DNA of 13,405 nucleotides, from positions 1 through 13,405 of the forward strand of contig CAIXXI010000047.1 of NCBI GenBank assembly GCA_903923345.1. The letters run 5' to 3'. This document shows, in pieces, positions 1 through 6,905 of the stretch. A program made the translations under genes and the position numbers. The stretch comes from an uncultured Burkholderiales bacterium. GTDB lineage: Bacteria > Pseudomonadota > Gammaproteobacteria > Burkholderiales > Burkholderiaceae_E. How positions within the stretch are numbered: the first letter of the stretch is position 1; every line of letters starts with the position of its first letter. Under the pieces are notes generated by a model. The model had not been told where the DNA came from. It saw nothing but the letters and a program-made list of their open reading frames with translations, and made no database searches.

Positions 1-2355
1 GAAGCAGGGATCGTGGGATGCAATGACTGCTTGGAGTTACCCCCCCCCCCCCCTCCCCCCCTCCCACCCCCCTCCTTTGCGCTGCCCGGCAGCTACCTGA
101 AGGTGCGGATCGAGGCGGACAAGAAGACGTGCCCGGTCCTGCTCTCCAACGGCAACCTCGAATCCAGCGAAACCCTGCCCGACGGCCGCCTGTGTGCCCG
201 CTGGACCGACCCGTTCCCCAAGCCGAGCTATCTGTTCGCAGTGGTGGCCGGGCAACTGGTCGCTCAGGAGCAGGCCATCACCACGGCATCCGGTCGTCAG
301 GCCCTGCTGCAGGTCTGGGTCGAACCCGGCAATCTGGACCGCACCGACCATGCCCTGCAGTCCCTGATCCGGGCGATCCGCTGGGACGAGCAGCGCTTTG
401 GCCTCGAACTCGACCTCGAGCGCTTCATGATCGTCGCAGTGGGCGACTTCAACATGGGCGCGATGGAGAACAAGGGCCTGAACATCTTCAACACGAAGTA
501 TGTGTTCGCTAACCCAAGGCTGGCCACCGACGCTGATTTTGCCGCGGTCGAATCGGTCGTGGCCCATGAGTACTTCCACAACTGGACCGGCAACCGGGTC
601 ACCTGTCGCGACTGGTTCCAGCTGACGCTCAAGGAAGGCCTGACCGTCTTTCGGGATCAGGAATTCTCGGCTGATGTGATGGCGCAGGCCTGCCCCGATG
701 CAGCAGCCGCCCACAGCGCCCGCGCGGTGCGTCGCATCGAGGATGTGCGCGTGCTGCGCAGCGTTCAGTTCGCAGAAGACGCCGGGCCGATGGCCCATCC
801 GATTCGCCCGGACAGCTACCAGGAAATCAACAACTTCTACACGGTCACCGTCTACGAGAAGGGGGCCGAAGTCATTCGCATGCTGCAGAACCTGGTCGGT
901 CGCGACGGGTTTGCGCAAGGCATGGCGCTGTACTTCCAGCGCCATGACGGCCAGGCCGTGACCTGCGAAGCCTTCCTGTCGGCGATGGCCGATGCCAATC
1001 ACCGCGACCTCAGCCAGTTCAGTCGCTGGTACTCGCAGGCCGGCACGCCGCGTGTGAAGGCGGTTGGACATTACGACGCGCCATCGCGCACTTACACCCT
1101 GAGCCTGAGCCAGTGGTGCCCGCCGACGGCCGGACAAACCGAGAAGCTGCCCTTTCACATCCCGGTCAGCATCGGCCTGATGGACGCACAAGGGCGAGAC
1201 CTGCTCGAGCGCACGCTCGAACTCACCGAAGCTCAGCAGACCTTCGTCTTTGAACACATCGACGCGCAGCCCGGCCCGAACGGTGAGGCGTTCGTGATGG
1301 CGTCATTGCTGCGCGGCCTGTCGGCACCGGTCATCCTCGAACACGAGGTCGACGACTCGACGCTGGCCTTTCAGCTGGCCCATGACACCGATGCCTTCAA
1401 TCGCTGGGAGGCCTCGCAGCGGCTGGCGGTCTCGGCGATCCTTCGCACCCTGAACGGTGAGACGGCCCGGGACGCCAGCGCAGGGCTGGTCGCCGCCATG
1501 GGCCGCGCGCTGGGCGATGCCCGGCTGGACGCCGCATTGCGCGAGCAACTGCTCATCCTGCCCTCGGAAGGCTTCGTGGCCGAGCAGGTCCAGGTGATCG
1601 ACCCCGCAGCACTCAGGGCCGCCCGTAACGCCGTGCGTGGGGCCATCGGCCAGGGACTCGAAGCTGCATTACGTTCGATCCTTGCGGAAACCCAGAGCAG
1701 GACTGCCTATTCGCCCGACCCGGTTTCGGCCGGTCTGCGTGGCCTGCGCAATGCCGCACTCGCCCTGCTGGTGGGCAGTGGTGCTGCAGGCTGCGATGAA
1801 CAGGCCAAGGCGCAATTCCATCAGGCCGACAACATGACCGACCGGCTCGGCGCGCTCAGTGCCGTGGCGCACTCCGATTCGCCGCTGCGTGAACCTTTGC
1901 TGGCCTCATTCGAAGTCGAATTCGCCAACGAGCCGCTGGTCATGGACAAATGGTTTCAGCTGCAGGCCATCCTGCATCGACAAGCCGGCGATCCACCGGT
2001 GCTCGAGCGGGTTCGCACCCTCATGCAGCACCCGGCCTTTTCCTTGCGCAACCCGAATCGGGTCCGCTCGCTGGTGACCGCCTTTTGCAGCGGCAATCTG
2101 GCGGAATTCCATGCGCCTGACGGCTCCGGCTATCGCTTCTGGGCCGAGCAGGTGCTGGCGCTGGATGCCATCAATCCGCAGGTCGCAGCGCGGCTGGCGC
2201 GCGCGCTGGATCGCTGGCGCAAGTTCGAGCCCGTGCGCCAGGCCGCCATGCACGAGGCGCTAACCCAGGTGTTCGACACCGCGCAATCACCCGATGTGCG
2301 GGAAGTCATCGGCAAGGCACTCTCCGTGGGCGCAGGATCGACCGCTGCAGCATAA
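1..2355 (+). CDS. pepN: Aminopeptidase N (M1 family zinc metallopeptidase), 5'-truncated
   Basis: This cytosolic zinc aminopeptidase removes N-terminal residues from peptides. The reading frame is open to the left edge, but recognisable PepN sequence begins only near base 91 (SYLKVRIEADK). The residues before it are a poly-proline artefact of a C-rich tract, so there is no true start. Counting from the GTG at base 13, the exopeptidase motif GAMEN is at residues 149-153 (bases 457-471). The zinc motif HEYFH is at 185-189, and the third ligand is Glu208 in KEGLTVF, giving the M1 HExxH-x18-E pattern. The C-terminal part follows E. coli PepN closely (for example NNMTD, VMDKWF, NPNRVRSL, DGSGYRFW) and ends in TAA. 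About 753 genuine residues are present against about 870 in E. coli, so roughly the first 130 are missing. fbp follows after 28 bases and is probably co-transcribed. Confidence 0.95.
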   Translation, partial: EAGIVGCNDCLELPPPPPPPLPPPSFALPGSYLKVRIEADKKTCPVLLSNGNLESSETLPDGRLCARWTDPFPKPSYLFAVVAGQLVAQEQAITTASGRQALLQVWVEPGNLDRTDHALQSLIRAIRWDEQRFGLELDLERFMIVAVGDFNMGAMENKGLNIFNTKYVFANPRLATDADFAAVESVVAHEYFHNWTGNRVTCRDWFQLTLKEGLTVFRDQEFSADVMAQACPDAAAAHSARAVRRIEDVRVLRSVQFAEDAGPMAHPIRPDSYQEINNFYTVTVYEKGAEVIRMLQNLVGRDGFAQGMALYFQRHDGQAVTCEAFLSAMADANHRDLSQFSRWYSQAGTPRVKAVGHYDAPSRTYTLSLSQWCPPTAGQTEKLPFHIPVSIGLMDAQGRDLLERTLELTEAQQTFVFEHIDAQPGPNGEAFVMASLLRGLSAPVILEHEVDDSTLAFQLAHDTDAFNRWEASQRLAVSAILRTLNGETARDASAGLVAAMGRALGDARLDAALREQLLILPSEGFVAEQVQVIDPAALRAARNAVRGAIGQGLEAALRSILAETQSRTAYSPDPVSAGLRGLRNAALALLVGSGAAGCDEQAKAQFHQADNMTDRLGALSAVAHSDSPLREPLLASFEVEFANEPLVMDKWFQLQAILHRQAGDPPVLERVRTLMQHPAFSLRNPNRVRSLVTAFCSGNLAEFHAPDGSGYRFWAEQVLALDAINPQVAARLARALDRWRKFEPVRQAAMHEALTQVFDTAQSPDVREVIGKALSVGAGSTAAA
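40..76. repeat. Interrupted poly-C tract at the window edge
   Basis: Cytosine runs of 14 (40-53), 7 (55-61), 3 (63-65) and 6 (67-72) are separated by single T or A bases. On the minus strand this is an interrupted poly-G tract. In the pepN frame it encodes only prolines and breaks homology to PepN, which resumes near base 91. It most likely reflects a poly-G sequencing or assembly artefact at a contig end. A real G-quadruplex-prone tract is less likely, because it sits where a conserved domain should be. Confidence 0.8.
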
Positions 2356-2383
2356 TTGCGCCGGTTCCAAACAAGGACGCTCC

Positions 2384-3397
2384 ATGTCAAAGCCCGTCAG
2401 CCTCACCCAATACCTGGTCGAGAAGCAGCGCGACAAGAACCTTATTCCCGCCGAGCTGCGACTGCTGCTTGAGGTGGTCGCGCGAGCCTGCAAGCGGATC
2501 AGCTACGGCGTGGGCAAGGGTGCACTGGCCGGTGTGCTGGGCGAAGCCGGGACCGAAAATGTCCAGGGCGAGACCCAGAAGAAGCTGGATGTGATCGCCA
2601 ACGAGACCCTGCTCGAAGCCAATGAATGGGGCGGCCATCTGGCCGCGATGGCGTCTGAGGAGATGGACCATCCCTATGCCATCCCGAACCGATACCCGAT
2701 GGGCGAGTTCCTGCTGCTCTTCGATCCGCTGGATGGCTCCTCGAACATCGACGTCAATGTCTCGATCGGCACGATCTTCTCGGTGCTGAAGTTGCCCGAG
2801 GGTGTGAGCGAACCCCAGGAGCTGCATTTCCTGCAACCCGGTTCACGTCAACTGGCCGCCGGCTATGCGGTCTACGGGCCGTCGACCCTGCTGGTCCTGA
2901 CGGTCGGCGATGGCGTGGCCTGCTTCACGCTGGATCGCGAGACGGGATCGTGGTGGCTCACCGAAGACGGTATGAAGGTGCCGGAGCAGACCAAGGAATT
3001 CGCCATCAACGCGTCCAATGCGCGGCACTGGCACGAGCCGGTCCAGCGTTACATCGGCGAACTCACGGCCGGCAAGAGCGGCCCTCTGGGCAAGGACTAC
3101 AACATGCGCTGGGTCGCCTCGATGGTGGCTGACGTGCATCGCATCATGACCCGCGGTGGCATCTTCATGTATCCGGCCGATCAGCGCGAACCGGGCAAAC
3201 CCGGCAAGCTGCGCCTGCTCTATGAAGCCAATCCGATGAGTTTCCTGATCGAACAGGCCGGCGGCATGGCCACCAATGGGCACCAGCGGATTCTCGATGT
3301 GCAGCCCAAGGCCTTGCACGAGCGGGTGGCGGTCTTTCTGGGATCGCGTGAAGAGGTGGCCCGTGTGACCGCCTATCACGAGCACGCAAAACACTGA
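2384..3397 (+). CDS. fbp: Fructose-1,6-bisphosphatase class 1
   Basis: FBPase hydrolyses fructose 1,6-bisphosphate to fructose 6-phosphate and phosphate, the committed step of gluconeogenesis, also used in pentose phosphate or Calvin-type cycles. The product is 337 residues, normal for the class 1 family. Visible motifs are NVQGETQKKLD (59-69), the acidic SEEMD (91-95), the metal/substrate motif DPLDGSSNID (114-123) and the active-site signature GKLRLLYEANPMS (274-286). The ATG at 2384 was chosen because it gives the family-typical N-terminus MSKPVSLTQYL and has an AAGGA ribosome-binding site about 7 bases upstream. Longer in-frame starts would lie inside pepN. The gene starts 28 bases after the pepN stop, so the two probably share a transcript. 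Its TGA directly abuts the stop codon of convergent tcdA. Confidence 0.97.
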   Translation: MSKPVSLTQYLVEKQRDKNLIPAELRLLLEVVARACKRISYGVGKGALAGVLGEAGTENVQGETQKKLDVIANETLLEANEWGGHLAAMASEEMDHPYAIPNRYPMGEFLLLFDPLDGSSNIDVNVSIGTIFSVLKLPEGVSEPQELHFLQPGSRQLAAGYAVYGPSTLLVLTVGDGVACFTLDRETGSWWLTEDGMKVPEQTKEFAINASNARHWHEPVQRYIGELTAGKSGPLGKDYNMRWVASMVADVHRIMTRGGIFMYPADQREPGKPGKLRLLYEANPMSFLIEQAGGMATNGHQRILDVQPKALHERVAVFLGSREEVARVTAYHEHAKH

Positions 3398-4186
3398 TCA
3401 GCGCTGCGCGCCCAAGATCCTGTCGATTGTCTGAGCGGCCGCGGCGAAGCCCATGGCCGCAGTCACCATCACCGTTGATCCATAGCCTGCGCAGGCCAGT
3501 GGCGCACCAGCCGAATGGTCCGCCGCAGGGGCCATGGCCGCGCCGGAGGGCGCAGGCGACCACACAGCGCTCACCCCGAACGCCCGGCCTGCCTCGCGGG
3601 TAAACCCATGATCCCGTCGCAGGCGTGAGCGCACCGAAGAGAGCAGTGCATCACTGCGGACCAGGGTCAGATCGCAACAGCGCAACTGCAGCGGATCGAT
3701 GCGCCCGCCAGCCGCTCCACAGACCACCACCGGCTGACTGCGTGCGACGCACAACGCGATGATCGCTGCCTTGGCCCGCGGTGCGTCGATGGCATCCACC
3801 ACCACGTCAGCCTGCCCGTCGATTCGCTCGGCGACGTTCTCGAGGGTGACGAAGTCATCAACCTCGATCACCCGTGTGGCCGGCGAGATGTCGGCGATTC
3901 GAGCCGCCATCACCGCCACTTTGGATGCGCCCAGGGTCGTGCCGAGCGCGTGGATCTGGCGATTGACATTCGACTCGGCGACATGGTCCATGTCGATCAG
4001 GGTCAGGGCTCCAATACCGCATCGGGCCAGGGCCTCGGCAACCCAGGAACCCACCCCACCGATGCCGATCACCACCGCGTGTGCAGCAGCGATCCGGACC
4101 GCACCCGCGTCGCCGTAGGTCCTGGCCACGCCGCCGAATCGGCGAGCCTGATCAGACTCGCCGAACGGCTGCTGGCCGGATGACAT
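3398..4186 (-). CDS. tcdA: tRNA threonylcarbamoyladenosine dehydratase (E1-like, TcdA/CsdL/YgdL)
   Basis: TcdA uses ATP to convert t6A37 of ANN-decoding tRNAs to cyclic t6A and belongs to the ThiF/MoeB/E1-like family. The 262-residue product is close to E. coli TcdA (268). It shows RRFGGVARTYG (15-25), the nucleotide-binding GIGGVGSW (41-48), LIDMD (63-67), the Asn/Arg motif NVNRQIHA (73-80), VVDAIDAPRAKA (129-140), GAAGGRIDP (157-165) and the late GYGSTVMVTAAMGF (234-247). The ATG at 4186 has GAGG at 4195-4198, 8 bases upstream. An in-frame ATG at 4207 would add 7 residues and is less well placed. The Cys usual in E. coli-like GVxCVxS is Ala207 here. It is last in the minus-strand run, 46 bases after the oxidoreductase stop. 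Confidence 0.93.
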   Translation of the reverse strand: MSSGQQPFGESDQARRFGGVARTYGDAGAVRIAAAHAVVIGIGGVGSWVAEALARCGIGALTLIDMDHVAESNVNRQIHALGTTLGASKVAVMAARIADISPATRVIEVDDFVTLENVAERIDGQADVVVDAIDAPRAKAAIIALCVARSQPVVVCGAAGGRIDPLQLRCCDLTLVRSDALLSSVRSRLRRDHGFTREAGRAFGVSAVWSPAPSGAAMAPAADHSAGAPLACAGYGSTVMVTAAMGFAAAAQTIDRILGAQR

Positions 4187-4194
4187 CAGCCCGG

Positions 4195-4198
4195 CCTC
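4195..4198 (-). promoter_or_regulatory. Ribosome-binding site deciding the tcdA start
   Basis: GAGG on the minus strand lies 8 bases before the ATG at 4186. It favours this start over the in-frame ATG at 4207, whose nearest purine-rich stretch is about 12 bases away. Confidence 0.55.
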
Positions 4199-4232
4199 GA
4201 AGCGCATGCGCGAGGCCGCCTTGCGTGCTGGT

Positions 4233-5201
4233 TCAGGGCAGCAGCACCGTCGAGCCGGTGGTCTTTCTGCCCTCCAGATCGCGGTGCGCCTGGGCGGCAT
4301 CGGCCAGCGCATACCGCTGTTCGATCTCGATCTTCACCTTGCCGGAAGACACCATCTTCATGAGTTCGCCGGCAATCTCCAGCAGGTTCTCGCGCTTTTC
4401 GGTGTGCGGTGCCAGCGAAGGACGGGTGATGTAGAGCGATCCCTTCAATGCCGTCAGGGGCATCGGCGGCACCGGACCCGAGGCATTGCCAAAGCTCACC
4501 ATCAGGCCCCAGGGCTGCAGGCTGTCGAGCGATGCCTGGAAGGTGTCCTTGCCCACGGAGTCATAGACCACCGGCACCATCGCGCCGCCGGTGATGTCGC
4601 GCACCCGCTCGACGACGTTCTCTTCCTTGTACAGGATGATGTGATCGGCGCCGTGGCGGCGGGCGAGTTCGCCCTTTTCCTTGGATCCGACCGTGCCGAT
4701 CACCGTCACGCCGAGCGCCTTGGCCCACTGCATTGCAATCAGGCCAACCCCACCCGCAGCCGCGTGGAACAGGATGGTCTGGCCTTTCTGGACCTTGTAG
4801 GTGCGCCCCAGCAGGTAGGCCACGGTCATGCCTTTGAGCATCATCGCGGCGCCGGTCTCATACGAGATGGTCGACGGCAACTTGACCAGCCGGCTGGCCG
4901 GCATGTTGCGCAATTCGCTGTACGAGCCCTGTGGGCCACCGGCATAGGCCACGCGATCGCCGACCTTGACCTCGGTGACGCCTTCACCAATCGCAAGCAC
5001 CTCGCCGGCGCCCTCAGTGCCAAGCGCCGAAGGCACGGGCGAGGGGTACAAACCGCTGCGCACATAACAATCGATGAAGTTCAGGCCGATCGCGTGATGA
5101 CGGACCTGGGCCTGGCCCGGGCCGGGCGCCCCGACCTCGACATCGACGTATTGAAGGACTTCGGGACCGCCATTTTTTTCGAATCGAATCGCCTTGGGCA
5201 T
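4233..5201 (-). CDS. qor: NADPH:quinone oxidoreductase, zinc-independent MDR family
   Basis: This 322-residue protein belongs to the medium-chain dehydrogenase/reductase superfamily, Qor/zeta-crystallin branch, which transfers electrons from NADPH to quinones or reactive enones in the cytosol. The N-terminal GroES-like catalytic domain (about 1-120) has LNFIDCYVRSGLYP (40-53) and GTEGAGEV (61-68). The Rossmann half carries the NADPH-binding motif FHAAAGGVGLIAMQWAKALG (145-164). The zinc-ligand cysteines of alcohol dehydrogenases are absent, as expected for Qor. The ATG at 5201 has GGAG 7 bases upstream. It starts 50 bases after the MaoC-like gene, so it is probably in the same operon. A TATACT sequence in that gap (5241-5246) could give a separate promoter, but no convincing -35 box accompanies it. 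The substrate could be an enone-type intermediate of the neighbouring pathway rather than a quinone; that is inference. Confidence 0.9.
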   Translation of the reverse strand: MPKAIRFEKNGGPEVLQYVDVEVGAPGPGQAQVRHHAIGLNFIDCYVRSGLYPSPVPSALGTEGAGEVLAIGEGVTEVKVGDRVAYAGGPQGSYSELRNMPASRLVKLPSTISYETGAAMMLKGMTVAYLLGRTYKVQKGQTILFHAAAGGVGLIAMQWAKALGVTVIGTVGSKEKGELARRHGADHIILYKEENVVERVRDITGGAMVPVVYDSVGKDTFQASLDSLQPWGLMVSFGNASGPVPPMPLTALKGSLYITRPSLAPHTEKRENLLEIAGELMKMVSSGKVKIEIEQRYALADAAQAHRDLEGRKTTGSTVLLP

Positions 5202-5251
5202 GTGAGCACTCCGGTGTGTGGGTTGAAGGACGCGCAGAAAAGTATACGAAT

Positions 5252-5713
5252 TCAGGCAGGACGACGCGCCTGCATGCGCAGCGGTGTGTATTCCAGGGTC
5301 ACCGTGCCATGCTGGTTGCGCACGCGGTTGAGCGTACGGATCAGTCCGCGATCGGGTTTGGAGGTGGCTCGCATTTCAGTCACCTCGACCTCGACTTGCA
5401 GGGTATCGCCGACAAAAGTCGGACCCTTGACGCTCATGCCGGTTTCGAGAAAGGCCAGGCCGGTGTGCTGGATCGAGGGGACGATCAGGCCCTCAGCGAA
5501 GGAGAACACCAGCGCGCCCGGCACGACACGCCCCTGGATCGCCATCGACTCGCGGTCGTGCAGGTTGGTGAAGAGTTCCTCGGTGAACCAGGCGAGATTG
5601 CAAAAGCTCACCAGATCGGTTTCGGTGACCGTGCGACGCACCGTATTGAAGGTGTCGCCCACCTTCAGGTCGTCCCAGTAAAAGCCTTCGCCCAGCGTGC
5701 GGTGGATGCCCAT
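5252..5713 (-). CDS. MaoC-like hot-dog domain protein (putative acyl-CoA hydratase, atypical active site)
   Basis: This 153-residue protein has a single hot-dog fold of the MaoC/acyl dehydratase family, members of which usually add water to enoyl-CoA thioesters. Recognisable parts are the N-terminal YWDDLKVGDTF (12-22), RRTVTETDLVSF (26-37), GRVVPGALVFSFAEGL (61-76), KGPTFVGDTLQVEVEVTE (96-113) and RVRNQHG (130-136). By my alignment, the positions of the catalytic Asp and His of (R)-specific hydratases are Phe43 and Phe48 in the segment CNLAWFTEELFTN, and the usual HG is Pro65-Gly66. Hydratase activity is therefore uncertain. The ATG at 5713 follows a GGGGA ribosome-binding site and lies 16 bases after the acyl-CoA dehydrogenase stop. 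A start at 5767 would overlap that gene and add unconserved residues. The tight spacing implies a shared transcript and pathway. Confidence 0.88.
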   Translation of the reverse strand: MGIHRTLGEGFYWDDLKVGDTFNTVRRTVTETDLVSFCNLAWFTEELFTNLHDRESMAIQGRVVPGALVFSFAEGLIVPSIQHTGLAFLETGMSVKGPTFVGDTLQVEVEVTEMRATSKPDRGLIRTLNRVRNQHGTVTLEYTPLRMQARRPA

Positions 5714-5729
5714 CTTCAGTCCCCTTGAC

Positions 5730-6896
5730 TCAATACGATTTCGCCAGGCCGAGCACCCGCTCGGCAATGAAGCTCATCACCAACTGCGGGCTCACCGGCG
5801 CGATGCGCCCGATCATCGATTCACGCATATAACGCTCGACGTGATACTCCTTGGCGTAACCGAATCCGCCATGGGTCATCACCGCCTGCTGACAGGCATC
5901 GAAGCCGGCCTCGCCCGCCAGGTACTTGGATGCATTCGCCTCGGCCCCGCAGGACAGGCCCTTGTCGTAGAGCCAGGCCGCCTTGAACACCATGAGATTG
6001 GCCGCCTCGAGCGCCATCCAGTTCTGCGCCAGCGGATGCTGGATGCCCTGATTCTGGCCAATCGGCCGGTCGAACACCACACGCTCCTTGGCGTACTGCG
6101 TGGCCCGGCGCAGCGCACACTGGCCCAGGCCCACCGACTCGGCTGCAATCAGGATGCGTTCAGGATTCATGCCGTGCAGGATGTACTCGAAGCCACGGCC
6201 TTCCTCGCCGATGCGATCGGCTGCCGGCACCACCATGCCATCGAAGAAGACCTGGTTCGAATCGACGCACTTGCGTCCCATCTTCTCGATTTCGCGGACC
6301 TCGACCCGACTGCGGTCGAAGTCGGTGTAGAACAGCGACAGGCCGAAGGTGGGTTTGGGGCAGTCCTCGATCGGGGTGGTGCGGGCCAACAGCAGGATCT
6401 TCTCGGCCACCTGTGCGGTCGAGATCCAGACCTTCTGACCCGACACGATGTAGTTGTCGCCGCGACGTTCGGCACGGGTCTTCAGGCGCGTGGTGTTCAG
6501 CCCGGTATTCGGCTCGGTGACCGCAAAACAGGACCGCTCCTTGCCGCTGATCAGGCCAGGCAGCATGCGCCGCTTCTGGTCCTCTGTGCCGAAGACCACC
6601 ACCGGGTTCAGGCCGAAGATGTTCATGTGCACCGCAGAGGCGCCGGAAAAACCGGCACCCGATGCGGCGATCGTCTGCATCATGATCGATGCTTCGGTGA
6701 TGCCCAGGCCCGAGCCGCCATAGGCCTCGGGCATGGCAATGCCCAGCCAGCCGGCCGAGGCGAGTGCCTGATGCAATTCAGTCGGGAAGCCGCCTTCATG
6801 GTCCTTCCGGTACCAGTAGTCGTCACCGAACTGGCTGCAGATCTTCTGGATCGCCTCGCGGATGGCTTCCTGCTCAGGGGTGAATGAAAAGTCCAT
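5730..6896 (-). CDS. Acyl-CoA dehydrogenase (FAD-dependent)
   Basis: This 388-residue flavoenzyme belongs to the acyl-CoA dehydrogenase family, which oxidises an acyl-CoA to the 2-enoyl-CoA and passes electrons to electron-transfer flavoprotein. The N-terminal helical domain begins MDFSFTPEQEAIRE. The FAD/substrate motif CFAVTEPNTGLNT is at 123-135, KVWIST at 155-160, ERVVFDRPIGQNQGIQH at 271-287 and the late THGGFGYAKEYHVERYMRE at 341-359. The Glu of the medium/short-chain type (in IYEGT) is replaced by RIAPVSPQ (364-371). Glu246 in NPERILIA matches the position of the catalytic Glu in isovaleryl- and long-chain acyl-CoA dehydrogenases and is the likely base. The ATG at 6896 has GAGG 8 bases upstream, overlapping the CoA-transferase stop. 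The substrate cannot be determined, but coupling to a CoA-transferase suggests a carboxylic acid activated by CoA transfer. Confidence 0.95.
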   Translation of the reverse strand: MDFSFTPEQEAIREAIQKICSQFGDDYWYRKDHEGGFPTELHQALASAGWLGIAMPEAYGGSGLGITEASIMMQTIAASGAGFSGASAVHMNIFGLNPVVVFGTEDQKRRMLPGLISGKERSCFAVTEPNTGLNTTRLKTRAERRGDNYIVSGQKVWISTAQVAEKILLLARTTPIEDCPKPTFGLSLFYTDFDRSRVEVREIEKMGRKCVDSNQVFFDGMVVPAADRIGEEGRGFEYILHGMNPERILIAAESVGLGQCALRRATQYAKERVVFDRPIGQNQGIQHPLAQNWMALEAANLMVFKAAWLYDKGLSCGAEANASKYLAGEAGFDACQQAVMTHGGFGYAKEYHVERYMRESMIGRIAPVSPQLVMSFIAERVLGLAKSY

Positions 6897-6905
6897 GCCG
6901 AAACC

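Noticed and set aside
40..76. Poly-C/poly-G tract as a functional G-quadruplex or a phase-variable repeat controlling pepN.
   Set aside because: It lies where conserved protein sequence should be, at the extreme edge of the window, and the flanking 5' sequence is unlike PepN. An artefact is the simpler reading.
37..1257. 406-codon minus-strand frame opposite pepN.
   Set aside because: It has no recognisable motif and ends in a poly-glycine tail derived from the poly-C artefact. pepN on the plus strand explains the sequence.
2294..2383. Earlier start for fbp that would overlap the end of pepN.
   Set aside because: The added 30 residues are unconserved. The ATG at 2384 has a Shine-Dalgarno and the family-typical N-terminus.
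5241..5246. TATACT on the minus strand as a -10 box of a separate qor promoter.
   Set aside because: No -35-like sequence is found at 15-19 bases upstream, and the gene spacing is compatible with one operon.
4206..6887. Plus-strand open frames of 491 and 396 codons opposite the oxidoreductase, MaoC-like and dehydrogenase genes.
   Set aside because: Same shadow effect: no family resemblance, and the minus-strand products are unmistakable.
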